Positions 44,875 through 53,943 of a DNA stretch of 64,000 nucleotides are shown here, one piece after another. The first letter of the stretch is position 1; each line of letters starts with the position of its first letter. Below the pieces are notes generated by a model, which was not told the origin of the DNA, searched no databases, and saw only the letters and a list, made by a program, of their open reading frames with translations. The DNA is from CAZCFB01 sp964511535 (GTDB taxonomy: Bacteria; Myxococcota_A; Polyangia; GCA-2747355; CAZCFB01): contig CAZEFW010000019.1 in the NCBI GenBank assembly GCA_964511535.1, positions 16,222 to 80,221 of the forward strand, read 5' to 3'. The translations under genes were made by a program, and so were the position numbers.

Positions 44875-46512
44875 ATGTCTTCGCTCATTGGCAAAACCAT
44901 CGGCAACTACGAGCTGGTCCGCTCGCTGGGCAAGGGCGGCATGGGCGAGGTGTACCTGGGCGAGCACCCCGAGATCGGCCAGCGCGTGGCAGTCAAGGTG
45001 CTCTCCACCGACGCCCTGGCGCACTCCGGGGCCGAGCGTTTTCTGGTGGAGGCCCGGCTGCTGGTCCAGCTGGACCACCCGAACATCGTGCGGATTCACG
45101 ACTACGGCAAGACCGACGATGGGCGCCTGTACTACATCATGGAGTACCTGGACGGCGTGAGCCTCGGCGAGCTCATCGAGGATCGCGGGGTGATCTCACC
45201 GCAGGACGCCTGCCGCCTGCTGGAGCAGATCTGCGATGCCCTAGACGCCGCGCACAACCACGGCGTGGTGCACCGGGACCTCAAGCCGGATAACGTCTTC
45301 GTCACCCGCGCCGGGGGAAAAGAACGCATCAGGGTGCTCGACTTCGGCATCGCCAAGATCCTCGAGGGGGACGGGGGCCTCGGATCCACTCAGACCGGCC
45401 AGGTGCTCGGCTCGCCGCTGTTCATCTCTCCCGAGCAGGCCCTGGGCGTGCCAGGCAAGATCGGCACCTGTACCGACATCTACGCCCTGGGCGTGATGAT
45501 GTTCTACATGGTGTCCGGCGAGCCCCCGTTTTTCGACGAGGCGCCCGGGCGGCTGCTGGCGCTGCACATGGACGCGCCGCCGCCGCCGCTCAAGGAGTTC
45601 GCCCCGCACCTGCCAGCGCCCGCCTGCGCGGTGGTCGACCAGTGCCTGTGCAAGGAGCCCGAAGATCGCCCGGAGTCCGCCTCCGAGGTGTACCGGCGGT
45701 TCAAGGCCGGGCTGTACGAGTCCACCACCCAGGACGGGCCGGCCGAGGAGCCTTACTTCGAGCTCGACATTGCCAGCGACTCGGTGAGCCGGTCGAGGAG
45801 CATCTCTCGTGGCGACAACGCGTCGGTGGAGGACTCGTCGGGCATGCGCGAGATCTCCCTCGAGGTGGACTCCGCCGACGCGCCGCTGCAGCTGCAGTCC
45901 CCGGGGGAGGACCACGCCTACGCCACCACGGTCTCGGCGTCGGTGGGCGAGCTGCACAGCTCGGAGGATGCCGCGGCCGCCCCCGCGGGCCAGAGCAACA
46001 CCCGCTGGAAGGTGGGCGTCGTTCTGTCCGCGGCCCTGGGGCTCGCTCTGGTGGCCGCGCTGGTCATCGGTAGCGCCGATAAACAGCGCCCCGCTGCCTC
46101 TCCTGCCGCGGCCCCGGCGTCCAGGCCCGCGGCGCAGGAGCGCCGCTCGTTTACCGTGCAGGTGGCCGGCGCCCCGGACGGGGCTCAGTGCCGGTTCTCC
46201 ATCGAGGGCGCCAGGAAGCTCATCGTGGTGCCGCCCTGCGAGATCAACGTCAAGGTCGGCGAGGAGCTGGACCTCGAGGTGCTGGCTGGTGGGGCCGTGC
46301 TGCTGCACGAGGTGTGGCAGGTGACCGGGGATCGTGTGCTGAAGGTGCCCGCGCTGCCGGCCCCGGTCGTCCCCGACGCCGGCGTCACCAAACCTTCCGC
46401 GAAGCGACGCAGCGTCAAGCCAGCCCGGCGCAAGCCCAGGCGCAAGCCCAGGACAGCGCCCGCCAAGAAGGGGCAAGAAATTCTCGGCGAGGGTGTACTG
46501 GACGACTTCTAG
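44875..46512 (+). CDS. Transmembrane Ser/Thr protein kinase, first gene of kinase-TPR-lipoprotein-kinase operon
   Basis: 545 residues. Kinase domain about 10-275: GKGGMGEVYLGE, Lys41, HRDLKPDN (Asp135), DFG (Asp156), SPEQ. A juxtamembrane Ser/Asp-rich stretch may be autophosphorylated. Membrane helix about 379-400. The outer part is a small beta domain of about 90 residues with two Cys, then a basic tail ending GEGVLDDF. The next gene follows 23 bp later. Confidence 0.93.
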   Translation: MSSLIGKTIGNYELVRSLGKGGMGEVYLGEHPEIGQRVAVKVLSTDALAHSGAERFLVEARLLVQLDHPNIVRIHDYGKTDDGRLYYIMEYLDGVSLGELIEDRGVISPQDACRLLEQICDALDAAHNHGVVHRDLKPDNVFVTRAGGKERIRVLDFGIAKILEGDGGLGSTQTGQVLGSPLFISPEQALGVPGKIGTCTDIYALGVMMFYMVSGEPPFFDEAPGRLLALHMDAPPPPLKEFAPHLPAPACAVVDQCLCKEPEDRPESASEVYRRFKAGLYESTTQDGPAEEPYFELDIASDSVSRSRSISRGDNASVEDSSGMREISLEVDSADAPLQLQSPGEDHAYATTVSASVGELHSSEDAAAAPAGQSNTRWKVGVVLSAALGLALVAALVIGSADKQRPAASPAAAPASRPAAQERRSFTVQVAGAPDGAQCRFSIEGARKLIVVPPCEINVKVGEELDLEVLAGGAVLLHEVWQVTGDRVLKVPALPAPVVPDAGVTKPSAKRRSVKPARRKPRRKPRTAPAKKGQEILGEGVLDDF

Positions 46513-46535
46513 CTCCTGCTGCGAAAATGGGGCCC

Positions 46536-47423
46536 ATGCGGCTCCATATCTTTCTTCTCTGCTTGTTGTTGATCACCGGCGTCTGCGCATCGGTCCACGC
46601 CCAGGCCGGCGGCGCGCCCGCGGACGGCGATGCCGTGGCCCGGGCCAAGGCCTATTTCAAGAAGGGGACCCAGGCCTACCGGCTGGCCAACTTCAAGGAG
46701 GCCCTGGGCCACTTCGAGGAGGCGATGAAGCTCAGCCCCCGGCCCAGCGTGATCCTGAACCTCGGCCAGTGCCACCGGCAGCTCGACAACCACAAAAAGG
46801 CGCTCTTCTTCTACAAGCTCTACTTCACCGAGTGGTCCCGGGCCAACCCCACGACCAAGGGGAGCCCGCCATTCCAGGAGGAGGTGGAGGGGTACATCAA
46901 GGAGCTCGAGTACAAGGTCGCCATGGCCAAGCCGGAGCCCGCCAAGCCCGAGCCCGCCAAGCCCGAGCCCGCCAAGCCCGAGCCCGCCAAGCCCGAGCCC
47001 GGCACGCAGCAGGCAGATCCCCTGCCCACCGCGCAGCGGGCAGATCCCCGCCCCACCCCGGCGCCTCAGCCGCGCGGCTCCTCGGTCAAGAAGATCGCAG
47101 GCTGGACCCTCATCGCCACCGGCGCGGCCCTCACGGTGTCCGGCATCGTGCTCGGCGCCCTGGCCGCGGATGTCTCCTCCCAGGTGGAGCAGGGGGGAGG
47201 CCCTGGCAGCAAGGACTGGGCCGACTTCGAGGAGAAGGAGACCCTGGGCAAGAACCTGAACAACGCCATGATCGCCACGCTGACCATCGGCGCGGGCGCG
47301 GCCGTGGGCGGGGCGGTGCTGATCTTGCTGCACTACACCGACCGGTTCGAGACCCAGAGCGCCTGGCTGGCGCCGTCGGTGACTCCGGGCGGCGCAGCGG
47401 TGACCGCGGGGGTGAGGTTCTGA
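46536..47423 (+). CDS. TPR membrane protein with PEPAK repeats
   Basis: 295 residues: signal peptide, TPR repeats (LNLGQCHRQLDNHKKALFFY), a linker of PEPAK units from 15-bp DNA repeats (46926-47000), and two hydrophobic helices (about 185-205 and 245-265), ending GGAAVTAGVRF. Closely related in the TPR part to 21668-22660 but without the PEGA domain. ATG 46527 is an alternative start. Its TGA overlaps the lipoprotein ATG as TGATG. Confidence 0.85.
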   Translation: MRLHIFLLCLLLITGVCASVHAQAGGAPADGDAVARAKAYFKKGTQAYRLANFKEALGHFEEAMKLSPRPSVILNLGQCHRQLDNHKKALFFYKLYFTEWSRANPTTKGSPPFQEEVEGYIKELEYKVAMAKPEPAKPEPAKPEPAKPEPAKPEPGTQQADPLPTAQRADPRPTPAPQPRGSSVKKIAGWTLIATGAALTVSGIVLGALAADVSSQVEQGGGPGSKDWADFEEKETLGKNLNNAMIATLTIGAGAAVGGAVLILLHYTDRFETQSAWLAPSVTPGGAAVTAGVRF

Positions 47424-48841
47424 TGCGTGCAATCACGATGCTGTCGCTTGTTACTCTCGCCTTCCCCCTGGCGCTGACAGGCTGCTACGACCCCGACATC
47501 CCGGACCGCGGCTTTTTGTGCGACCGAAACAAGAAGTGCCCCAAGGGGTTCGACTGCGTGCCGGAGGACGGGAAGCATGTCTGCCGCCCCAAGGGCGCGC
47601 CGCCCAAAAAGGATCTGGGCGCGCCCGACTTCCCCCGGGACGACATGCCGTGGCCCGACGGCCCGAGCCCGGATTCCGGGCTGCCCGACGGCCCGGCCCC
47701 GGACAAGGCCGCCGCAGACAAGGGCACCCCCGACCTGCCCCCGGCGGACCTGGCCGCGCCAGATTACGGTGTCCCGCTGGCGTGCCGGGACAAGGTCCTG
47801 GTCAGCGGGGTGCAGACCACGGCGGACAGCTTCGACCTGGTGGCCGAGACCACCGGCGTGATGCGCATCTACTACATCAAGGGCGGGACGGTGCTCGGGC
47901 TGGTCCAGTCGGGAAGCAGCTGGACCCCCCTGTCGTCCACCATCAAGGCGAGCAAGCTGAGCGCCACCCTCGACTCCGCGGACACCACGCACATGGTGCT
48001 GGTGGACGGCGCCAGCGCCAAGCACGCGGCGAAGCCGAAGAACAAGAACTGGTCACCCGCCACCGTCATCACGGTCAAGGATCCCAAGGGCGGCACAACG
48101 TTGGCGCAGCTGACACCGGGTGGCGTGGACATCGACGGCGCGCAGCCGGCCTTCGGCGTGGTGGACGGCCAGTATGGCAGCGCCGTGTCCGCGGCCAGCC
48201 CCTTCGACGTGGTGCCAGGCGCCAGAAGGGGGGCGGCCATGGAGTTCAAGTTCCCGAAGCTGGTCCAGTCCGCCGGCGTCACCTACTCCGGCTGCCAGGT
48301 GGCGACCGCGACGTCCAAGCGGTACCTGGTGTGCGGGACCACGGTCTCCTCCGCAGGCAGCAGCCTGGAGTTGAACCTCGTGGGGTCGCCGCCCTCCAAC
48401 CTCCTCACCACCACCAACATCAACCTGGTCAAGCAGGTGAGCACGCCGGCGGTGACCACCACCGGCGCGGGAAAAAAGCTGGAGATGATCTTCTTGCAGG
48501 ACTACACCAGCTCCGCGGTCGGCGGCTTGCTGCGTCACGCTCAGTGGACGGGCAGCGGCTCGCCCACCCTCTCGGCCAGCAACATCCTCAAGCCAGAGCG
48601 CTTCAAGCCCGGGTCCATGGACCTGGTGCGCCGCAGCGGCGGCAAGCTGTACGTCACCGCCCAGTCGGTGACCTCCGGTACGTTGAAGCTGCTCATCGGG
48701 GGCTCGCCGGGCGCGTGGAGCCACAAGACCATCTCCACCAATGGCGGCGCCGAGTCGCGGATCCGCTCGGGCGCCACCTACCTGCACACCGTGCACGTGG
48801 ATAGCAAGGGCAACCTCCGCTACAGCTGCCTGCTTCCCTGA
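47423..48841 (+). CDS. Lipoprotein with Asp-Pro linker and propeller-like domain
   Basis: 472 residues. Lipobox ALTGC (Cys21), one Cys module (CDRNKKCPKGFDC), a Pro-Asp linker (SPDSGLPDGPAPDK) and a C-terminal beta-rich domain that could be a propeller. It lies between the TPR protein and the second kinase, 16 bp before the latter. Likely the extracytoplasmic partner of the operon; function inferred only from context. Confidence 0.82.
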   Translation: MRAITMLSLVTLAFPLALTGCYDPDIPDRGFLCDRNKKCPKGFDCVPEDGKHVCRPKGAPPKKDLGAPDFPRDDMPWPDGPSPDSGLPDGPAPDKAAADKGTPDLPPADLAAPDYGVPLACRDKVLVSGVQTTADSFDLVAETTGVMRIYYIKGGTVLGLVQSGSSWTPLSSTIKASKLSATLDSADTTHMVLVDGASAKHAAKPKNKNWSPATVITVKDPKGGTTLAQLTPGGVDIDGAQPAFGVVDGQYGSAVSAASPFDVVPGARRGAAMEFKFPKLVQSAGVTYSGCQVATATSKRYLVCGTTVSSAGSSLELNLVGSPPSNLLTTTNINLVKQVSTPAVTTTGAGKKLEMIFLQDYTSSAVGGLLRHAQWTGSGSPTLSASNILKPERFKPGSMDLVRRSGGKLYVTAQSVTSGTLKLLIGGSPGAWSHKTISTNGGAESRIRSGATYLHTVHVDSKGNLRYSCLLP

Positions 48842-48857
48842 GGACGCGTCCGGCGCC

Positions 48858-50162
48858 ATGATCGAGCCGCGCCAGAAAGTCGGCAACTACGAGATCAAGG
48901 AGGTCCTCGGCGAGGGCGGCATGGGCGTGGTGTACCTGGCCGAGCACCCGGACATCGGCCGGCGCGTGGCCATCAAGCTGCTCCGGCGGGCGGTGCTCGA
49001 CGAGGAGCGCACCGTACGCCGGTTCCGCGACGAGGCGCGCCTGCTGGTCAAGCTTCGCCACCCGAACATCGTGGAGATGAGCGACTTCGGCCGCACGCCG
49101 AAGGGGCAACCGTACTACGTCATGGAGCTGCTCGAGGGGCGGCATCTGCGCCACCTGCTCAACCAGGACGGCCCGCTGACCCCCGGCGAGGCGCTGCCCT
49201 TGCTGGAGCAGATCTGCTCGGCCCTGAGCGCGGCCCACCGCATGGGCGTGGTGCACCGGGACCTCAAGCCGGACAACATCTTCATCACCGAGGTGGGGGG
49301 CGAGCCCCTGGTCAAGCTGCTCGACTTCGGCCTGGCCCGGCTTTGGGAGCCGCTGGGGGATCCTTCGCTGACCCGCACCGGCGATCTGCTCGGCTCGCCC
49401 ATCACCATCTCGCCCGAGCAGGCGGCGGGGCAGTCCAAGCGGGTCAACCGACGCTCCGACCTCTACTCCCTGGGCGTGATCCTGTTCTGGATGCTGGCCG
49501 GCGAGCCGCCGTTCATCGCGCGGCAGCCGGGCAAGCTGATCTCCATGCACCTGAACCACCCGGCGCCCGACCTACAGGAGCGGGCGCCCGAGGTGCCCCG
49601 GCAGGTGGCCGCGGTGGTGGCGCGCTGCATGCGCAAGAAGCCCGAGGAGCGGCCCGCCTCGGCGGAGAGCCTGCTGCACGGCTACGTACGCGCGCTGGAG
49701 GGCCATGACCCGTGGCCGCCCGGGCAGGAGGAGCGCGGCGCCACCGTGGTGGGCTACGCCAACCCGGTGGTGCGCATGCAAGACCGGCCGCAGGGCCCGG
49801 CCGGCGCCGTGGGCCAGACCCTGCAGCGCATGGTGAACCACCCGCTTCGGCTGGCGTGGCTGCTGCTGCCGCTGCTGCTGTTCGGCGGGCTCATCACCCT
49901 GACCCTGCTGCACCGCGCCGGGCCCAAGCCGAGCGCTCCGGTGGTGGCGACGCCGCCGCCGGACGCCGGAGCGCCGCCGCCGGATCTGCGGCCTGCCCCG
50001 GACTTGACCGCTCCCGACCTGCAGGCCATGCCCGACCAGCCGAGGCGCCCGGATCTGCCGCCGCGAGCAAAGCGCCCCGTGCCCCGACCGAGGGTAAAGC
50101 GGCGGCAGCCGCCGCCGGAAAAGCGCGAGCGGGTGCTGGGTGAAGGCGTCGTGGAGTTTTGA
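48858..50162 (+). CDS. Transmembrane Ser/Thr protein kinase with Asp-Pro outer linker
   Basis: 434 residues. Kinase domain about 10-285 with GEGGMGVVYLAE, Lys40, HRDLKPDN (Asp135), DFG (Asp156), SPEQ. Membrane helix about 332-352. The outer tail is a Pro-Asp linker (PPDAGAPPPDL, TAPDLQAMPDQ) of the same kind as in the secreted lipoproteins, then a basic stretch and the end GEGVVEF, like the first kinase of the operon. It has no outer domain, so the tail may contact a partner. Confidence 0.93.
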   Translation: MIEPRQKVGNYEIKEVLGEGGMGVVYLAEHPDIGRRVAIKLLRRAVLDEERTVRRFRDEARLLVKLRHPNIVEMSDFGRTPKGQPYYVMELLEGRHLRHLLNQDGPLTPGEALPLLEQICSALSAAHRMGVVHRDLKPDNIFITEVGGEPLVKLLDFGLARLWEPLGDPSLTRTGDLLGSPITISPEQAAGQSKRVNRRSDLYSLGVILFWMLAGEPPFIARQPGKLISMHLNHPAPDLQERAPEVPRQVAAVVARCMRKKPEERPASAESLLHGYVRALEGHDPWPPGQEERGATVVGYANPVVRMQDRPQGPAGAVGQTLQRMVNHPLRLAWLLLPLLLFGGLITLTLLHRAGPKPSAPVVATPPPDAGAPPPDLRPAPDLTAPDLQAMPDQPRRPDLPPRAKRPVPRPRVKRRQPPPEKRERVLGEGVVEF

Positions 50163-50198
50163 GGGGAAACAAAGAATGGTGGAGCAACGTCGGCTCGG

Positions 50199-50531
50199 GG
50201 AGTCAAGCCTCAAGCCAGCGAGCGAAGCGAGCCAGACTATCCACCCTGAAGCCTGAAGCCCGAAGCCTCAAGCCGGGCGAGCGAAGCGAGCCAGACTATC
50301 CACCCTGAAGNNNNNNNNNNNNNNNNNNNNNNNNNNNNNNNNNNNNNNNNNNNNNNNNNNNNNNNNNNNNNNNNNNNNNNNNNNNNNNNNNNNNNNNNNN
50401 NNNNNNNNNNCCAGACTATCCACCCTGAAGCCTCAAGCCCGAAGCCTCAAGCCGGGCGAGCGAAGCGAGCCAGACTATCCACCCTGAAGCCTGAAGCCCG
50501 AAGCCCGAAGCCGGGCGAGCGGAGCTCGCCC
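50199..50531 (-). repeat. 59-bp tandem repeat with hairpin-heptad unit and assembly gap
   Basis: Units starting CCAGACTATCCACCCTGAAG occur at 50232, 50291, 50411 and 50470, and 100 N (50311-50410) hide more. Each contains CCTGAAG/CCCGAAG heptads and GCGAGCGAAGCGAGC. The end next to the 50531 gene is the hairpin GGGCGAGC-TCC-GCTCGCCC, touching that gene's stop. It fills the whole convergent gap; no gene is seen in it. Confidence 0.78.
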
Positions 50532-51766
50532 TACTTCGGTACGAACTTCAGCTCCAGCAGATAGAGCTGCGTTCCTTTCGAGCTCATCTGGGCCTCGATC
50601 CAGGAGATGTCGGGCCTGTCCAGGGGCGCGGTGTAGTTGGCCATCAGGAACGTGTGGGCCCCTGTGCGGCGTACCGACGGGAAGGCCGTGTCGCCCACGC
50701 CGGGCAGGTCCATCAGGTGCACCACCTTCTTCTGGGCCCGGTCGATGCGGTACAGGGCCGTGCGCTTGGGCCGCAGCGAGTAGGCCTGCAGGTACTTCGA
50801 CTTCTTCTGCTTGAAAGTCAGGCCGGTCAGCCCCTGGTCAAAGGGCCCGCCCACGTCGCGGCGCGCCACCAGGTAGAGGTCCTTGCCGTGGCGGACCATC
50901 CAGGGTGAATCATAGCGCTCCGGGTCGCTCTTGCCGGGACAGATCCAGGCGCCGGGGGCGCTGGCCCTGGCCGTGCACAGGTGGGAGCCGAAGCCGGTGC
51001 TGTCCCCGTCCTCGTTGCGGGTGACCGCCCACAGGTCCCCCGCCTCGTCGAACTCGAAGGCCGCCTCGGAGTTCCCGCCGTGGTACACCACGCCGCCCTT
51101 GCTGCCCGCGACCGGCGACCAGCTCAGCCCGTCGGACGAGACCTGGAACATCAGGTCCATGGCGCCCATGCCCGCGTTGTAGTGCGGCCCCTTGTACGAG
51201 GTGAGGTAGACCTTGCCGCCGCGCACCTTCAGCGCCCAGGGGACCACCCGGGGCGCGCCCCACTTCTCGGGGGTGGTCCACTGGCCCAGCTCCACCCGGC
51301 GGGTGCGCCACATCACCTTCGGGTCGAACTGCACCGGGTTGGTGCCCGCCTCGAAGTAGAGCATCCACAGCTGGCCGTTGTGCGACAGGAACCGCGGCTC
51401 GCGCACGTCGGCGCCCATGGCCACCTTGTACTCGAAGTCCCAGGTCTGGCCCATGTCGGTGGAGGAGACCACGAGCATCTCGATGTTGGTGGAGGCGAAG
51501 TGGGTCGGCCCGGTGCGCCACGCCATGTACAGCCGGTCGCCGTGCAGCACGATGTCCACGTTGTTGTTGGCCACCCCGTGTTTGGCCGCCCCGGGCAAGG
51601 CGGCGGACGGCACCACCCAGCGCGGGGTGGACGCCACCGCCTTGTACTGCACCGAGGTGTCCACGTTCCAGTGCGCCGGATCGTCGCTGGGAGCGGTGAT
51701 CGGGTCCTCCTCTCCGCAGGCCAGCGCCAGGATGCACGCCATCCATATCCATCGGATCTTCACCAT
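50531..51766 (-). CDS. Sialidase-like propeller lipoprotein
   Basis: 411 residues, lipobox LALAC (Cys17). Asp-box-like units SSTDMGQTWDFE and SSDGLSWSPV and repeated WYRRT/GGKVYL strands suggest a BNR or six-bladed propeller as in sialidases and glycosidases. The catalytic residues cannot be confirmed. It might bind or cleave surface glycans. TAATCT lies 6 nt before the start. Confidence 0.78.
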   Translation of the reverse strand: MVKIRWIWMACILALACGEEDPITAPSDDPAHWNVDTSVQYKAVASTPRWVVPSAALPGAAKHGVANNNVDIVLHGDRLYMAWRTGPTHFASTNIEMLVVSSTDMGQTWDFEYKVAMGADVREPRFLSHNGQLWMLYFEAGTNPVQFDPKVMWRTRRVELGQWTTPEKWGAPRVVPWALKVRGGKVYLTSYKGPHYNAGMGAMDLMFQVSSDGLSWSPVAGSKGGVVYHGGNSEAAFEFDEAGDLWAVTRNEDGDSTGFGSHLCTARASAPGAWICPGKSDPERYDSPWMVRHGKDLYLVARRDVGGPFDQGLTGLTFKQKKSKYLQAYSLRPKRTALYRIDRAQKKVVHLMDLPGVGDTAFPSVRRTGAHTFLMANYTAPLDRPDISWIEAQMSSKGTQLYLLELKFVPK

Positions 51767-51772
51767 GTGGCG

Positions 51773-51778
51773 AGATTA
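51773..51778 (-). promoter_or_regulatory. -10 like element close to the sialidase-like gene start
   Basis: TAATCT 6 nt before ATG 51766 on the minus strand, fitting the TANNNT leaderless pattern. Weakest of the set. Confidence 0.3.
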
Positions 51779-51856
51779 GCACGGGGTCGATGTAACGAAC
51801 CGCGCCCCCGCGAGACGGATCAGATCCAATCACCCTTCCAGTATCAGGAGAAGACC

Positions 51857-52474
51857 ATGAAGCTATATCACCACCCCCTGTCCCCCAACTGCCGCAAACC
51901 CCGCGCCGTGATCGAACATCTCGGCCTGGAGGTGGAGCAGGAGATCGTGGACATCACCAAGGGCGCCCAGCAGGACCCGGCGTTTCTGGCCATCAACCCC
52001 AACGGCAAGGTGCCGGCGCTGGCCCACGACGGCGGCGTGCTCTGGGAGTCCAACGCCATCTCATGCTTCCTGGCAGGCTCGGTGGACGACACCTCCCTGT
52101 GGCCCAAGTCCATGGCGCGCTACGACATCATGCGCTGGCAGGCGTGGGAGCTGGCTCACTGGAACAAGCCGGCGGGCCAGCTCATCGGCGAGCACATCTT
52201 CAAGCCCATGCGCGGCGGTGAGCCCGACGCCGAGGTGATCAAGGCCGCCGAGGAGGAGTTCGCGCGCTGGGCCACGGTGCTCAACGGCCACCTCGAGGGC
52301 AAGGACTGGCTGGTGGGCGACGGCCTGACCCTGGCCGACTTCTCGGTGGGCGCCATCCTGACCTACGCCGGCCCGGCGAAGTTCCCGCTGGACGGCTACA
52401 ACTACCTCAACGCCTGGCGCGAGCGCCTGGACGCGGTGGAGGCGTGGCAGAAGTCGGCCCCGCCGCCGATGTAG
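51857..52474 (+). CDS. Glutathione S-transferase family protein
   Basis: 205 residues: thioredoxin-like N-terminal domain (KLYHHPLSPNCRKPRAVIE, INPNGKVPAL, ESNAI motif for glutathione) and an all-helical C-terminal domain (LADFSVG). Typical GST size. AGGAG 6 nt upstream of ATG. It conjugates or reduces small electrophiles, substrate unknown. It converges on the MttB-like gene, 10 bp apart. Confidence 0.92.
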   Translation: MKLYHHPLSPNCRKPRAVIEHLGLEVEQEIVDITKGAQQDPAFLAINPNGKVPALAHDGGVLWESNAISCFLAGSVDDTSLWPKSMARYDIMRWQAWELAHWNKPAGQLIGEHIFKPMRGGEPDAEVIKAAEEEFARWATVLNGHLEGKDWLVGDGLTLADFSVGAILTYAGPAKFPLDGYNYLNAWRERLDAVEAWQKSAPPPM

Positions 52475-52484
52475 CGCGCCAGGA

Positions 52485-53882
52485 TCAGATCGCCTCCAGG
52501 TACTCCCCCAGCGCCCGGTCCAGCTCCTGATCCAGGGGCTGCGGCCGGTGCGACTCCAGCAAGGACGCCGCCCGGTCAGCCAGCCGCCGTGAGATCTCCA
52601 CCGGCTCCCCCTGGCCCACCCGCGCGCGGTTGATCAGCTTCGACATCCACAGCCGACTGCGAAAATTCTTCGCGGTGTCGCGGTGACCCAGGAAGAGCGA
52701 GCCGCCCCGGGCCACCTGGTCGATGACGTCGAGGGACAGCGCCTGCTCCGACAGGTCGGCTGGCTGCAGCATGTGGCGCGCCTCGCGCAGGACCTCGCTC
52801 ACCAGCACCAGCATGCGCTGGTCATACAGCTCGCCGAAGCAGAGGTAGCCCATGTCGTGCACCAGGGTGCTCTGGCATTTCAGGGCGGCGAGGATGCTGC
52901 GTGCCGCCTCCCACGCGGCCTGGGCGTCGGGCCCCTGGCTGTCGCTGCAGCCGGCGGTGCCCCAGCCGGGCAGGTCGTAGCGGCGGGCCATGTCAGCGTA
53001 CATGGCCACGGTCCTGGCCCACTCCGGCGCGCCGTAGCAGATCATGCCCGAGCGCATGTCCGCGGCCGAGGTGTTGGAGCCGTGAACGAACCGCACCTTG
53101 CTCGCGGCCAGGGTGGCCACCACCAGCCCGGCCAGGCACTCGGCGCTGCCCTGTACCACCGCACCCTCGGGCGTGACCGGCGCGCCCATGGCGCAGTTGG
53201 CCCCGCCAGCGAAGATGAACGGGATCCCGTGCTCGGCGCAGTAGAGCAGCCGCTCCATGCCCGCCTGGTCCAGGTGCAGCGGCGAGATCGGCTCCAGGTA
53301 GACCAAAAAGCGCGGCCGCTGCCGCAGCGCCTCGTCGCCGCCGGCCTCCAGCGAGGCCAGGCGATGGATATGCCGCACGTCGTCCAGGGTCACCGCGGTG
53401 GTGACCAGCGGCCGCGGGCTGTTTCGCATCATCTCGGTGAACACCGTCGGGTAGAGCCGCTCCGGCGACAGCTCCCGGGGCAGCGCCATGGACATGACGA
53501 AGTCGAAGCCCAGGGCGTCAGCCAGCCGCGCATTGTCTGCCACGTCCGAGAGCCTGGCGTCGCGCACGCCGCCGGCCTTCAGGTCCGCCTGGTGCAGGGC
53601 GTCGGACCCGGGGCCGAAGTAGCTGTTGCCCGAGCGCAGCTCCATGGCCCCGTCCGGCCCCCGGCCGTGCACGGTGAAGGCGCGCTCTGCGGCCTCCAGC
53701 GCCCGCTCCACCATCTGCGGCGGCAGCAGGATGCGGCCCTCGTCGTCCCGGCGCGCGCCGCCCTCCAGCAGCAGCCGCGCCACGCCGTCATGGTCCACCC
53801 GCAGGCCCGTCCGTTGGAGCACGGCCAGCGTGGCCTGATGGATCTGCTCTGTCCCTTCGCGGTCCAGGAAGAAACCGTTCAT
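52485..53882 (-). CDS. MttB-family (trimethylamine methyltransferase-like) protein without pyrrolysine
   Basis: 465 residues, the usual length of MttB superfamily corrinoid-dependent methyltransferases. The frame is read straight through with no in-frame amber codon, so it is a non-pyrrolysine member, as are glycine-betaine and related demethylases. Motifs GGANCAMGAPVTPEGAVVQG and GCSDSQGPDAQA fit the family. No corrinoid protein or reactivase gene is nearby, so its partner must be elsewhere. Substrate unknown. Confidence 0.85.
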   Translation of the reverse strand: MNGFFLDREGTEQIHQATLAVLQRTGLRVDHDGVARLLLEGGARRDDEGRILLPPQMVERALEAAERAFTVHGRGPDGAMELRSGNSYFGPGSDALHQADLKAGGVRDARLSDVADNARLADALGFDFVMSMALPRELSPERLYPTVFTEMMRNSPRPLVTTAVTLDDVRHIHRLASLEAGGDEALRQRPRFLVYLEPISPLHLDQAGMERLLYCAEHGIPFIFAGGANCAMGAPVTPEGAVVQGSAECLAGLVVATLAASKVRFVHGSNTSAADMRSGMICYGAPEWARTVAMYADMARRYDLPGWGTAGCSDSQGPDAQAAWEAARSILAALKCQSTLVHDMGYLCFGELYDQRMLVLVSEVLREARHMLQPADLSEQALSLDVIDQVARGGSLFLGHRDTAKNFRSRLWMSKLINRARVGQGEPVEISRRLADRAASLLESHRPQPLDQELDRALGEYLEAI

Positions 53883-53943
53883 GGATGCACCTCTTGCTTT
53901 GCTGTGTGGTGTCCCGAATGTTGGCCCGGCTCCGGGCCGTCGT

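Noticed and set aside
50199..50531. CRISPR-like regular repeats
   Set aside because: The 59-bp units are contiguous tandem copies with no unique spacers, and no cas gene is present.
52485..53882. Pyrrolysine-containing trimethylamine methyltransferase
   Set aside because: The frame contains no in-frame amber codon and is full length without readthrough.
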